DNA from: Myxococcus eversor
Lineage (GTDB): Bacteria; Myxococcota; Myxococcia; Myxococcales; Myxococcaceae
Direction: 5' to 3'
Assembly (NCBI RefSeq): GCF_010894455.1
Contig: NZ_JAAIXY010000034.1
Span: forward strand, 1-64,000
Length of the DNA: 64,000 bases
Below are positions 56,616 through 64,000 of this stretch, piece by piece. A program made the translations under genes and the position numbers. The notes below the pieces were generated by a model, which saw nothing but the letters and a program-made list of their open reading frames with translations, did not search any database and was not told where the DNA came from. Position 1 is the first letter of the stretch, and each line of letters starts with the position of its first letter.

Positions 56616-58100
56616 ATGGACATGAAGGTCGTGTTGTTGAGCGTGGTGCTGTTGAGCACGGGCTGCGCATCACTTCCGCCTCCTCCTGGCGGAGCGCTGC
56701 GCTCGGATGCACTGTCGAGCGCGGATTCTCGAAGCCACCGTCGACGCGACACGCGCCTCCTCGCATCCAGTGCGCGGTCGGTGGATTCAGCCGTCGTCGG
56801 TGTAGATGCCTGGGAGCGGTTGCTCGCGGTGGCGGGGCTGGATGAACGGGATGAGCGCCCGTTGTCCGGTCAGTCCCTCACGCCCACTCAAGCGGCACGG
56901 CTGTTGGCGAGACTGCCCGACAAGGCCGTGACGCTGGGACAGTTTCCGGCGCGAGTCGCCGTGGGCTTCATGCTGCGAGAGGTGATGGCTTCGGGAGAGG
57001 CGTCACGCGCCGAGCTGGTCCGCCGGACGGAGCGCTTCGAGCAGGTGGCGGTGTTGAGGCCCGATGGATGCCTCGCCTGGGTGCGCAGCGGACAGACGCA
57101 GCAGCGCGTGGGTCAGGTCGAGTGGAAGGACGCCAACTTCCGAGCGGGGCTGTTCGAGCTGGGGCGCTTCTACACGGGCAAGGGGGGCGTCTTCCGTCCA
57201 TTGGGTTCACGACTGGAGGAGCTGCGAGGCGGTGCGTTCACCGACGTCCACGACGACGCCGACACGGTGAGCCGGGTCCTGGACGGAGCGGAGGAGTCCT
57301 TCGTCGAGCTTGCTCTGGCCGTGGGGCAGTTCTTCTCGACTTCTCCCGCCAACCATCTCGCCGCGCTTCAGCACATGCCCGCCACGCTGTCGGCCTTGCT
57401 GGCGTCATCGCCGGAGTACCTGGAGCACTTCCAGTACCTGCCCCGGGGAGAGCAGATTCAAGTGGTCTCCAAGCTGGTGACGGGCCTCATCACGGCGTGG
57501 GGAACGGCGAGTGGCGTCGCGAAGACGATGGGAGGCACGGCGTTCGCGACGGCGGAGGTTCCAGTGCTGTCGCTCTCCGCGAGTGGTGCGCTCGTCATGG
57601 AGCGAGTCTCGGTGCCAGTGGGGCGCGCGGCGGCGGTGCTGGGCGGTGGACCCGGCGCGGCCATCATCCTCCAGCGTGCAAAATCAGCAGGGCAGAGCCC
57701 AGCCCCCTCCCGAGGGCCTGGACAGTGGAAGCCCGCGAACGAGTCCATGAAACCAGCGGCTCGCCGATACCAGGAGCAAATCTCGGGACACACCGCCGAC
57801 GACGCCTACTGGGTGGGCGACGTGAAGTTCGACGGATACAAGGACGAGAAACTCTTGGAGGCCAAGGGCCCCAACTACGACAACAAGTTCACGGACCAGT
57901 TCGACCCCGAAGACTGGTTCGAGCCCACGGGGGCTCAAAAGATCATCGATCAAGCCCAACGACAAGAACGGTCGGTTCGCGGTCTGGGCATTCCCATTGA
58001 ATGGCACGTCGCAGAGATGAAGTCGGCAAAGGCCATTGAGAAGCTGCTCCGTGCCAATGGTGTCAAAGATATCAGGGTGTTCCACACTCCGGTGCGCTAA
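56616..58100 (+). CDS. sitA5: SitA5-type lipoprotein toxin with Tox-REase-5-like nuclease domain
   Basis: The ATG at 56616 (56622 is an in-frame alternative) gives a lipoprotein signal (VVLLSVVLLSTGCAS) and 494 residues. The middle part is helical with a hydrophobic stretch (ASGALVMERVSVPVGRAAAV). The last 100 residues read like a restriction-endonuclease-fold toxin: DDAYWVGDVKFDGYKDEKLL, then EAKGPNYDNKF with the Glu-x-Lys metal/catalytic pattern. In Myxococcus, SitA lipoproteins pass between cells by TraA/TraB outer membrane exchange and kill kin lacking the matching immunity protein. An Imm52-type gene follows 12 bases later. No SitB-like helper is adjacent. Confidence 0.8.
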   Translation: MDMKVVLLSVVLLSTGCASLPPPPGGALRSDALSSADSRSHRRRDTRLLASSARSVDSAVVGVDAWERLLAVAGLDERDERPLSGQSLTPTQAARLLARLPDKAVTLGQFPARVAVGFMLREVMASGEASRAELVRRTERFEQVAVLRPDGCLAWVRSGQTQQRVGQVEWKDANFRAGLFELGRFYTGKGGVFRPLGSRLEELRGGAFTDVHDDADTVSRVLDGAEESFVELALAVGQFFSTSPANHLAALQHMPATLSALLASSPEYLEHFQYLPRGEQIQVVSKLVTGLITAWGTASGVAKTMGGTAFATAEVPVLSLSASGALVMERVSVPVGRAAAVLGGGPGAAIILQRAKSAGQSPAPSRGPGQWKPANESMKPAARRYQEQISGHTADDAYWVGDVKFDGYKDEKLLEAKGPNYDNKFTDQFDPEDWFEPTGAQKIIDQAQRQERSVRGLGIPIEWHVAEMKSAKAIEKLLRANGVKDIRVFHTPVR

Positions 58101-58112
58101 GGAAACAACTCC

Positions 58113-58898
58113 GTGCCCCTCCAACCAGAATTCGAGCCTTACTCATACCCGGAGACCTATTACGCAGGCGCCTATTGGGGACCGCGCCGCGAGTCACCGG
58201 AGCAGTGCGCTCACCGCACTGCGACCTTTCTCAACCACCTGGCACCATGCGACCCGTTCCTGGCCCATTGGTACAAACCCACTCGATCGCGCAAGGAGGC
58301 GCGCAACAAATACCCATTGATGCCGCCCGATCTCCCCACCCTCACCGAGCTCTTTCGCAAGGGCGTCAATCGGGAAGGAAAAGGGCCCGTCATTGAAGAG
58401 CTGGGCTTCAGCTTCTGGTTCGGAAATGGAGGGGGCAATTACGACAGAGCAGGCCTCCGCATCCATTCCGGAAGCTACGGGGAGGGAAATTCCAATGCGT
58501 GCGTGCTGTCGTTGCCCTCGCTCGGTCGCAGCAAGAACGCGGACCGCATCATCACCGCGTCCGTCCTCACGAGTGTGGTGCGCTGCATGGCACTGGCATG
58601 GGAACCCGATTGGGCCATCGCCATGTCACACGCGTATCGAGCTACGGAGGATGAGCGCGACGGTCAAGCCAACGACAGACCCGGCTGGATATCCTACTTC
58701 GCCAGGCACCGAGGCACCGTGCCTCCACTCCCCGCGCCCGTCCGCATCGAGCACGTCGGGGACCAGGGCACCCTCATCATCCTCACCCCCGAGCGTTTCA
58801 CCTACGAAAACGCCGAGCACGTCGCCCTCGCTCGGCGCGTCCACGAGCTGCTGGTGAAGGCCGGCCTCATGGAGCCCATCGTGCGAAGACCCGCGTGA
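58113..58898 (+). CDS. sitI5: Imm52-type immunity protein for the adjacent toxin
   Basis: The GTG start has AAGGA about 10 bases upstream and lies 12 bases after the toxin stop. The 261-residue cytoplasmic protein has features I associate with Imm52: PETYYAGAYWGPRRES, a GFSFWFGNGGGNYDRAGLRI segment, RCMALAWEPDWAIAMSH, and GWISYFARHRG. Imm52 proteins typically pair with Tox-REase-5 toxins. It should bind and block the nuclease domain of the neighbouring toxin in the producer and its kin. The lower GC content at its start fits a horizontally exchanged cassette. Confidence 0.8.
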   Translation: MPLQPEFEPYSYPETYYAGAYWGPRRESPEQCAHRTATFLNHLAPCDPFLAHWYKPTRSRKEARNKYPLMPPDLPTLTELFRKGVNREGKGPVIEELGFSFWFGNGGGNYDRAGLRIHSGSYGEGNSNACVLSLPSLGRSKNADRIITASVLTSVVRCMALAWEPDWAIAMSHAYRATEDERDGQANDRPGWISYFARHRGTVPPLPAPVRIEHVGDQGTLIILTPERFTYENAEHVALARRVHELLVKAGLMEPIVRRPA

Positions 58899-58899
58899 A

Positions 58900-59922
58900 C
58901 TACAGCACCCGCCGCACGAGCTGCGGGAACACCTTCGACACCTTCCCCAGCAGATAGTCCCCGTAGGTGCCCTCGAACGCGTGGACGCTCGCCCCGTCCC
59001 ACCGGCGAGCACGGTCCTCATCCACATCCGCCGAAGCCACATCCGGCAGCGGTAAGACTTCCGCCGCGAAATCCGGGTCGAAGAAGAGCGGGAACGAGAG
59101 CCTGTCCCTCCCACTCACGTTCTTCACCCGATGCGGCGTGGAGCGATACCAACCGCCCGTCAGCCGGTCGAGCATGTCGCCGATGTTGCACACCAGCGTC
59201 CCCCGCAGCGGCGGCGCGTCCACCCACCCGCGTCGCGACTTCACCTGCAGCCCACCATTCGAGTCCTGCGCGAGCAGCGTCAGCAGCCCGTAGTCCGTGT
59301 GCTCCCCCACGCCCCAGTGCTCCTCGCCATCCGCGGGCTCGGGCTCCGCGGGGTAGTGGAAGACGCGGAACAACACCGTGGGGTCCGCCGTATACGTCCG
59401 GTGGAAATAGTCCCGCTCCAACCCCAGACTCTCCGCCACACCTTCCATCAACGCATGCGCCGCGCGAGTCACCCCGGCCATGTAGTCGAGCACCACCGCG
59501 CGCAGCCCCGGCACCTCCGGCGGCCACAGGTTCGCCCCGTGCAGCGGCCAGCCCGCCTTCACTCGCGGATGCTCGGGCCCCAGCTCCGTGCCCAGATAGA
59601 GCCCCTCCTTGCGGTCCGGCTTCCCCGACGTCAGCTCGCCCCCCAGCGGGAACCAGCCACGCCACGCGGGCCCACCGTGCGCCATGGCGATGGCCTCCTT
59701 CGCCTCACGCGGCAACGCGAAGAAGCGGTGACTCTCCTCCTCCATCCGCGCGAGCACCGCGTCCGAAACCCCATGCCCGGAGACATAGAAGAAGCCCGTG
59801 TCGCGACACGCCTGCTCGATTTCACGCGCCACCTGCTTCCGAGCCTCGGAAGGAGACGCGTCGAACAGCGGGGACATGTCGATGACGGGCAGGCGCTCCG
59901 GCGCGGTGGTGACTCCAGCCAT
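58900..59922 (-). CDS. 2-oxoglutarate/Fe(II) oxygenase (isopenicillin N synthase-like)
   Basis: From ATG 59922 the product has 340 residues, normal for the family. The iron site HxD...H is EHTDYG and STPHRV, and the 2-oxoglutarate Arg/Ser pair is in DRLSFPLF. N-terminal DIOX_N features (LPVIDMSPLF, ACRDTGFFYVSGHGV) are present. Family members hydroxylate or cyclise small molecules, amino acids or peptides. No biosynthetic cluster surrounds it, so the substrate is unknown. It is convergent with the immunity gene, the stops being one base apart. Confidence 0.9.
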   Translation of the reverse strand: MAGVTTAPERLPVIDMSPLFDASPSEARKQVAREIEQACRDTGFFYVSGHGVSDAVLARMEEESHRFFALPREAKEAIAMAHGGPAWRGWFPLGGELTSGKPDRKEGLYLGTELGPEHPRVKAGWPLHGANLWPPEVPGLRAVVLDYMAGVTRAAHALMEGVAESLGLERDYFHRTYTADPTVLFRVFHYPAEPEPADGEEHWGVGEHTDYGLLTLLAQDSNGGLQVKSRRGWVDAPPLRGTLVCNIGDMLDRLTGGWYRSTPHRVKNVSGRDRLSFPLFFDPDFAAEVLPLPDVASADVDEDRARRWDGASVHAFEGTYGDYLLGKVSKVFPQLVRRVL

Positions 59923-60033
59923 GCCAGGAAGCCTACACCGAGCCGCACGCGGGGCGCCCGACCTCACACGCAGGCCCGCCTCTAACGAGTAGTCCTGCGC
60001 ACTCTCAGGGTCGGCGTTACTCCCCTCGCACCC

Positions 60034-60219
60034 GACCACCACGCTCGTGGGCCCCGCTCACCCCGTGCTCACCCACCAGCAGGCGCGACACACCTCGCGT
60101 GTCATTGGACCTGGGCGAACTCACGGACCCCACCACACGCTCGGGTACTCCCACTCACCCCGTGCCCACCAGCAAGCAGGCGTGACGCGACCCACGAGCC
60201 ACTGGACCCGGGCGCACTC
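60034..60219. repeat. Imperfect direct repeat of about 92 bases upstream of an MFS gene
   Basis: Two adjacent copies, about 60034-60123 and 60128-60219, share ACCACACGCTCG-like, CTCACCCCGTG, ACCAGCAnGCAGGCG and ACTGGACCnGGGCG blocks in the same order. The 322-base divergent gap 59923-60245 contains nothing else that I recognise. Confidence 0.5.
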
Positions 60220-60245
60220 CAGGCAGAGAGTGCGCCGCGCCTCCC

Positions 60246-61469
60246 ATGTCGACACCCGCCCCCTCGGAACCGTCTCACTCCACGCTCAGCACCGGGCTGG
60301 TGGGGCTCATGGCCGCCGCCTCCGGCGCCACCGCCGCGAACCTCTATTACAACCAGCCCCTGCTCGGAGACATCGGCCGGGAGCTGAACGCCTCGGGCAG
60401 CTCGCTCGGCCTCGTGCCCACGCTGACCCAGGTCGGCTACGCGGCGGGCATGCTGCTCATCGTCCCGCTCGGCGACAGCCTGGAGCGACGGCGCGTCATC
60501 GTCACCATGTCCGCGCTGGTGAGCCTGGCCCTCGTCGGCGTCGCGCTCGCGCCCACCCTTCCGTGGCTCGTCCTCGCCAGCTTCATCGTGGGCGCCACCA
60601 CCATCGTCCCCCAGCTCCTCGTGCCCTTCGCCGCGCACCTGGCCCCCGCCGCCCAGCGCGGACGCGTCGTCGGAACCGTCATGAGCGGCCTGCTCATCGG
60701 CATCCTCCTGTCGCGCACCGCCGCCGGCTTCGTGGGCACGCACCTGGGCTGGCGCTCCATGTTCTGGATGGCCGCCGGGTTGATGCTCCTGCTCGCACTG
60801 GTGCTGCGCTTCACCCTGCCCTCGCAGCCGGCCGTGGCCGCCATGCCCTACCCGGAGCTGATGCGCTCACTCATCCACCTGGCGCGCACCGAGCCCATCC
60901 TGCGTCTGCACTCCGTGCTCGGCGCGCTCACCTTCGGCGCCTTCAGCGTCTTCTGGTCCACGCTCGCCCTGTACCTCCAGAGCCTCCCCCAGCACTACGG
61001 CCCCCAGACCGCCGGCCTCTTCGGTGTCGTCGGCGTCGTGGGCGCGATGATTGCCCCACTCGTGGGCCGCTATGCGGACTCACACGGCGGCCGGCGCATC
61101 AACATGCTGGCCATCGGCGTGCTGCTCCTGTCCTTCGTGTTGATGTGGCCACTGGGCCGCTGGCTGTGGGGCATCGCCCTCGGCGTCGTGCTGCTCGACC
61201 TGGGCGCCCAGGGCAACCACATCTCCAACCAGACGCGCGTCTACGCCCTGCGTCCGGAGGCGCGCAGCCGCCTCAACACCCTCTACATGGTGACGTACTT
61301 CGCGGGCGGCGCGGGTGGCTCCTGGCTGGGAACCACCCTGTGGACCCACTTCGGCTGGGCGGGTGTCTGTGCCTCCGGCGCCGCCCTGTGCCTCACCGGT
61401 CTCGCCGTGCTCGGACTGAGCCGACAGCGCGCTCAGCCCGGCGACGACAGACAGGTCCACCACCACTGA
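60246..61469 (+). CDS. MFS transporter, 12 membrane segments
   Basis: The 407-residue protein has about 12 membrane helices. The MFS signature between helices 2 and 3 appears as IVPLGDSLERRRV, and the central loop is short. A second copy of the loop motif, APLVGRYADSHGGRR, starts the second half. The size and NLYYNQPLLGDIGREL opening resemble small drug or sugar exporters of the YnfM/AraJ kind. The substrate is unknown. No typical Shine-Dalgarno lies before ATG 60246. The C-terminus ends in three His. Confidence 0.85.
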   Translation: MSTPAPSEPSHSTLSTGLVGLMAAASGATAANLYYNQPLLGDIGRELNASGSSLGLVPTLTQVGYAAGMLLIVPLGDSLERRRVIVTMSALVSLALVGVALAPTLPWLVLASFIVGATTIVPQLLVPFAAHLAPAAQRGRVVGTVMSGLLIGILLSRTAAGFVGTHLGWRSMFWMAAGLMLLLALVLRFTLPSQPAVAAMPYPELMRSLIHLARTEPILRLHSVLGALTFGAFSVFWSTLALYLQSLPQHYGPQTAGLFGVVGVVGAMIAPLVGRYADSHGGRRINMLAIGVLLLSFVLMWPLGRWLWGIALGVVLLDLGAQGNHISNQTRVYALRPEARSRLNTLYMVTYFAGGAGGSWLGTTLWTHFGWAGVCASGAALCLTGLAVLGLSRQRAQPGDDRQVHHH

Positions 61470-61470
61470 A

Positions 61471-61523
61471 TCGAGGGGATGGGCAACGGACATCCGGAGC
61501 CCGGTTTGCCCGCCCCCCCCTCG
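61471..61523. terminator. Imperfect hairpin between convergent genes
   Basis: A GAGGGG...GGGCAA arm pairs imperfectly with TTGCCC...CCCCTC in the gap between the MFS gene and the carboxylase gene. It is a probable shared terminator. Confidence 0.4.
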
Positions 61524-61529
61524 CTCGAC

Positions 61530-63539
61530 TCAGGCCGGCGGCTCCTTCGGCTTCGACTCCGGCGTGAGCACCACGAGCAACTGCTTCGCTGACACCTGGC
61601 CACCCACCGAGGCATTCACCGCCTCGACGACACCAGAAATGTCCGCCGCGAGCTGGAACTCCATCTTCATCGCCTCCAGCACGAGGAGGACGTCACCCGG
61701 CTTCACCTTGTCACCCGGCTTCGCATCCACGCGCAGGATGCGCCCGTCCATCGGCGCGAGCAGACGGCCCGTGCCCGCCCCTTCCGTCGACTTCGGCGGA
61801 CGGAACGTCACATCCGTGAGGCGGCGTGCCCCGACTCCCGAATCCAACCAGAGCGAGTCCCCGCTCCGGAGATAGCGCGCACGGCCTCGCGCCCCGGCGA
61901 TGGAGTAGTCGAACACGCTGTCCGCCAGGCCCAGCACGCCGACCTCGAGCGACTCGCCGTCAGCGCTCACCTCGTACAGCGTGGGAGACACCGGCCGCAC
62001 GGTGACCTTCGACTGACCGTTCCGGTCCTCCAGCGTTATCGCCACTGGATGCGTGTACGCCGTGTTCCAGTTCACCAGCGAGCCGTCCAGCCCGCTCCTC
62101 CTCGCGAGCACCTGCGCCTCGTCGTGGAAGAGCGCCGTCGCCGCCAGCGCCCGCTCACGTGGAGTCGTCTCGTACAGCCGCGTCAGCGTCGCGCTATCCG
62201 CGTGCTTGCCGATGAAGCCCGTGTCGTAGACGCCGGAGCGGAACGTGCCGTCCTCCAGCACATGGAGCAGCAGCGCCTTGTTCGTGGTGACGCCGAAGAC
62301 GGTGAGCTCGTGCAGGGCCTCCACCAGCCGGCGCCGCGCCTGCTCCCGGTCCGAGCCGTACGCAATCACCTTCGCCTGCATGGAGTCGTAGAAGGGCGGG
62401 ATGTCCTGCCCCTCACGCACGCCATGGTCGACTCGCACGCCCTCACGCGAGGGCAGCCGCCACGTCAAGAGCCGCCCCGCCTGAGGTGCGTACTGCTTCG
62501 CCGGGTCCTCCGCGCACAGGCGCACCTCGATGGCGTGCCCCGTCCAGGTGATGTCTTTCTGCGCGCGCGGCAGCACCTCGCCCGAGGCCACGCGCAGCTG
62601 CCACTCCACCAGGTCCAGGCCGGTAATCTCCTCCGTGACGGGGTGCTCCACCTGGAGACGGGTGTTCATCTCCATGAAGTAGAACTCGCCGCTCGGCGCC
62701 AGAAGGAACTCGATGGTGCCCGCGCCCTTGTAGGCAATCGCCCTGGCCGCGGTGACCGCTACCTGTCCCATCCGCTCGCGCAGCTCCGCGCTGACGGCGG
62801 GAGACGGGCTCTCCTCGACAATCTTCTGGTGACGCCGCTGGACCGAGCAGTCGCGCTCCCCCAGGTGCACGACGTTGCCGTGCTCGTCCGCGAAGACCTG
62901 AATCTCCACGTGCCGCGCGTCGATGACCGCCCGCTCCAGGATGAGCTCGCCGCTGCCAAAGGCATTGGTGGACTCCGAGCGCGCTCCACGCAGCGCGGCG
63001 CGGAGCTGTGACGCCTCGTGCACCAGTCGCATGCCGCGTCCACCACCACCGGCCGCCGCCTTCACCATCAGCGGGAAGCCGATGCGCTCGCCCTCCACCG
63101 CCAGCGCTTCATCGTCCGCGTCCGAGGCCTCGTAGCCGGGAATGCACGGGACACCCGCCGCAATCATCCGCAGCTTCGCCTGACGCTTGTTGCCCATCAG
63201 GGTGATGGCCTCGGCGTCGGGGCCGATGAAGATGAGCCCCGCCTCCTTGCACGCGCGCGAGAAGGCCGCGTTCTCGGAGAGGAAGCCGTAGCCCGGATGA
63301 ATCGCCTGGGCTCCCGACGCCTTCGCCGCGCCGATGAGCTTGTCGATGACCAGGTACGACTCCCTCGCGGGCGACGCTCCAATCGGCACCGCCTCGTCCG
63401 CCGCGAGCACGTGTGGCGCGCCCTGGTCCGCCTCGGAGAACACCGCCACCGTCCGATAGCCCAACCGCCTGCACGTGCGAATCACCCGCACGGCAATCTC
63501 ACCCCGGTTCGCGATGAGGACCTTGCTGAAACGCTCCAT
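61530..63539 (-). CDS. Acyl-CoA carboxylase biotin carboxylase/BCCP subunit
   Basis: ATG 63539 begins MERFSKVLIANRGEIAVRVI, the standard opening of a biotin carboxylase. The 669-residue protein has HPGYGFLSENAAF, AAAGGGGRGMR, an ERDCSVQRRHQK segment and EMNTRLQVEHPVTE. A linker domain and a C-terminal biotinyl domain (VLEAMKMEF, biotin on Lys) follow. This combined subunit is typical of methylcrotonyl-, propionyl- or geranyl-CoA carboxylase. The upstream gene, 14 bases away, is the carboxyltransferase subunit. Leucine or odd-chain acid breakdown is likely, but the exact acyl-CoA cannot be read from this. Confidence 0.92.
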   Translation of the reverse strand: MERFSKVLIANRGEIAVRVIRTCRRLGYRTVAVFSEADQGAPHVLAADEAVPIGASPARESYLVIDKLIGAAKASGAQAIHPGYGFLSENAAFSRACKEAGLIFIGPDAEAITLMGNKRQAKLRMIAAGVPCIPGYEASDADDEALAVEGERIGFPLMVKAAAGGGGRGMRLVHEASQLRAALRGARSESTNAFGSGELILERAVIDARHVEIQVFADEHGNVVHLGERDCSVQRRHQKIVEESPSPAVSAELRERMGQVAVTAARAIAYKGAGTIEFLLAPSGEFYFMEMNTRLQVEHPVTEEITGLDLVEWQLRVASGEVLPRAQKDITWTGHAIEVRLCAEDPAKQYAPQAGRLLTWRLPSREGVRVDHGVREGQDIPPFYDSMQAKVIAYGSDREQARRRLVEALHELTVFGVTTNKALLLHVLEDGTFRSGVYDTGFIGKHADSATLTRLYETTPRERALAATALFHDEAQVLARRSGLDGSLVNWNTAYTHPVAITLEDRNGQSKVTVRPVSPTLYEVSADGESLEVGVLGLADSVFDYSIAGARGRARYLRSGDSLWLDSGVGARRLTDVTFRPPKSTEGAGTGRLLAPMDGRILRVDAKPGDKVKPGDVLLVLEAMKMEFQLAADISGVVEAVNASVGGQVSAKQLLVVLTPESKPKEPPA

Positions 63540-63553
63540 CCCGTTCGCTCCTC

Positions 63554-64000
63554 TCACAGGCGTGCGACTCCGAAGCTGTTGGGATTGACCTCGCGTCGAC
63601 CCGCCTCGCGGCAGATGGACAGGACGAAGCCGAGCACCCGCCGCGTGTCGCGCGGGTCGATGATGCCGTCGTCGAACAACCGCGCCGAGGCGTTGAAGGG
63701 ATGCGACTCCTTGTCGAACTGGTCGACGATGGGCTGCGTGAAGGCGCGGATGGCCTCCTCGTCCACCACCTCGCCGCCGCGCGCGAGCTTCTCGCCGAAG
63801 ACAATCGACATCACCTTCGCCGCCTGCTCGCCGCCCATGACGGCCGTGCGCGCGTTGGGCCACGCGAAGATGAAGCGCGGATGGAACGGCCTGCCGCACA
63901 TTCCATAGTTGCCCGCGCCGAACGAGCCACCCACCAGCAGCGTCACCTGCGGCACCGTGGCGTTCGCCACCGCCTGAATCATCTTCGAGCCGTGCTTGAC
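63554..64000 (-). CDS. Acyl-CoA carboxylase carboxyltransferase subunit, C-terminal part
   Basis: The gene continues beyond the right edge; only the last 148 or so codons are visible. They read VKHGSKMIQAVANATVPQ, GGSFGAGNYGMCGR, FIFAWPNARTAVMGGEQAA and ARLFDDGIIDPRDTRRVLG, a textbook carboxyltransferase end of the methylcrotonyl-CoA carboxylase beta type. It transfers carboxyl from biotin to the acyl-CoA. It is translated just ahead of the biotin carboxylase subunit, and together they make the holoenzyme. Confidence 0.92.
   Translation of the reverse strand, partial: VKHGSKMIQAVANATVPQVTLLVGGSFGAGNYGMCGRPFHPRFIFAWPNARTAVMGGEQAAKVMSIVFGEKLARGGEVVDEEAIRAFTQPIVDQFDKESHPFNASARLFDDGIIDPRDTRRVLGFVLSICREAGRREVNPNSFGVARL

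Overview
The window is high-GC (clearly above 65 percent by eye) and looks like a chromosomal segment of a myxobacterium, most likely Myxococcaceae. The evidence is the gene repertoire: MopE-type metal-binding lipoproteins, DUF4215/EGF-like Cys-rich lipoproteins, a MYXO-CTERM-like tail, a Ser/Thr kinase with TPRs beside an FHA-type sigma-54 activator, and a SitA-type lipoprotein toxin with its immunity gene. I saw no rRNA, tRNA, CRISPR array, prophage or complete insertion sequence. Both ends cut genes: a ClC channel on the left and an acyl-CoA carboxylase carboxyltransferase on the right.

Layout. 1-11.4 kb is mostly minus-strand surface and secreted proteins: two MopE-like paralogues around a TPR-like gene, an M19-type dipeptidase with a Cys-rich tail, a CapA-like protein, a VOC protein and a small secreted protein. 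11.8-13.4 kb is a hipBA module whose hipA has lost an internal segment and the reading frame. 13.4-17.6 kb holds two tandem paralogous Cys-rich lipoproteins, a decayed fragment of the same family, and a MYXO-CTERM-like protein; a third full paralogue lies at 25.0-27.4 kb. 17.7-22.3 kb is an operon for uracil catabolism by the URC route: mmsA, URC1 (GTP cyclohydrolase II-like), URC4 (DUF1688) and upp. A DUF6483 gene and a stand-alone TssB-TssC fusion follow at 22.6-24.8 kb.

27.7-35.4 kb is a signalling and secretion block: a kinase-TPR protein, an FHA-AAA+ sigma-54 activator, a papain/C39-like predicted cysteine peptidase, a protein with a thaumatin-like C-terminal domain, and an unrecognised partner. 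35.6-39.9 kb carries a GNAT enzyme, a beta-barrel-like protein, a phospholipase D lipoprotein, a membrane protein and a 52-residue Cys-containing secreted peptide. 39.9-47.7 kb is a minus-strand series: two lysyl-oxidase-like lipoproteins with FG-GAP/VCBS repeats, a cysteine desulfurase and two MacB-type permeases. A perfect 22-bp palindrome lies between this series and a divergent DHA2 exporter.

50-64 kb holds a 78-bp nested inverted repeat, an M28 peptidase with a TTG start, a hybrid PAS histidine kinase, an amidohydrolase-like/MIP18-like pair, the SitA5-type toxin with its Imm52-type immunity protein, a 2-oxoglutarate/Fe(II) oxygenase, an MFS transporter, and a biotin-dependent acyl-CoA carboxylase operon.

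The best candidates for a second look are the orphan TssBC fusion, the thaumatin-like/cysteine-peptidase block, the tandem lysyl oxidases with the palindrome, the sitA5-sitI5 pair, the URC operon, the hipA deletion, and the 78-bp inverted-repeat element. All family assignments come from reading motifs; no database search was run.
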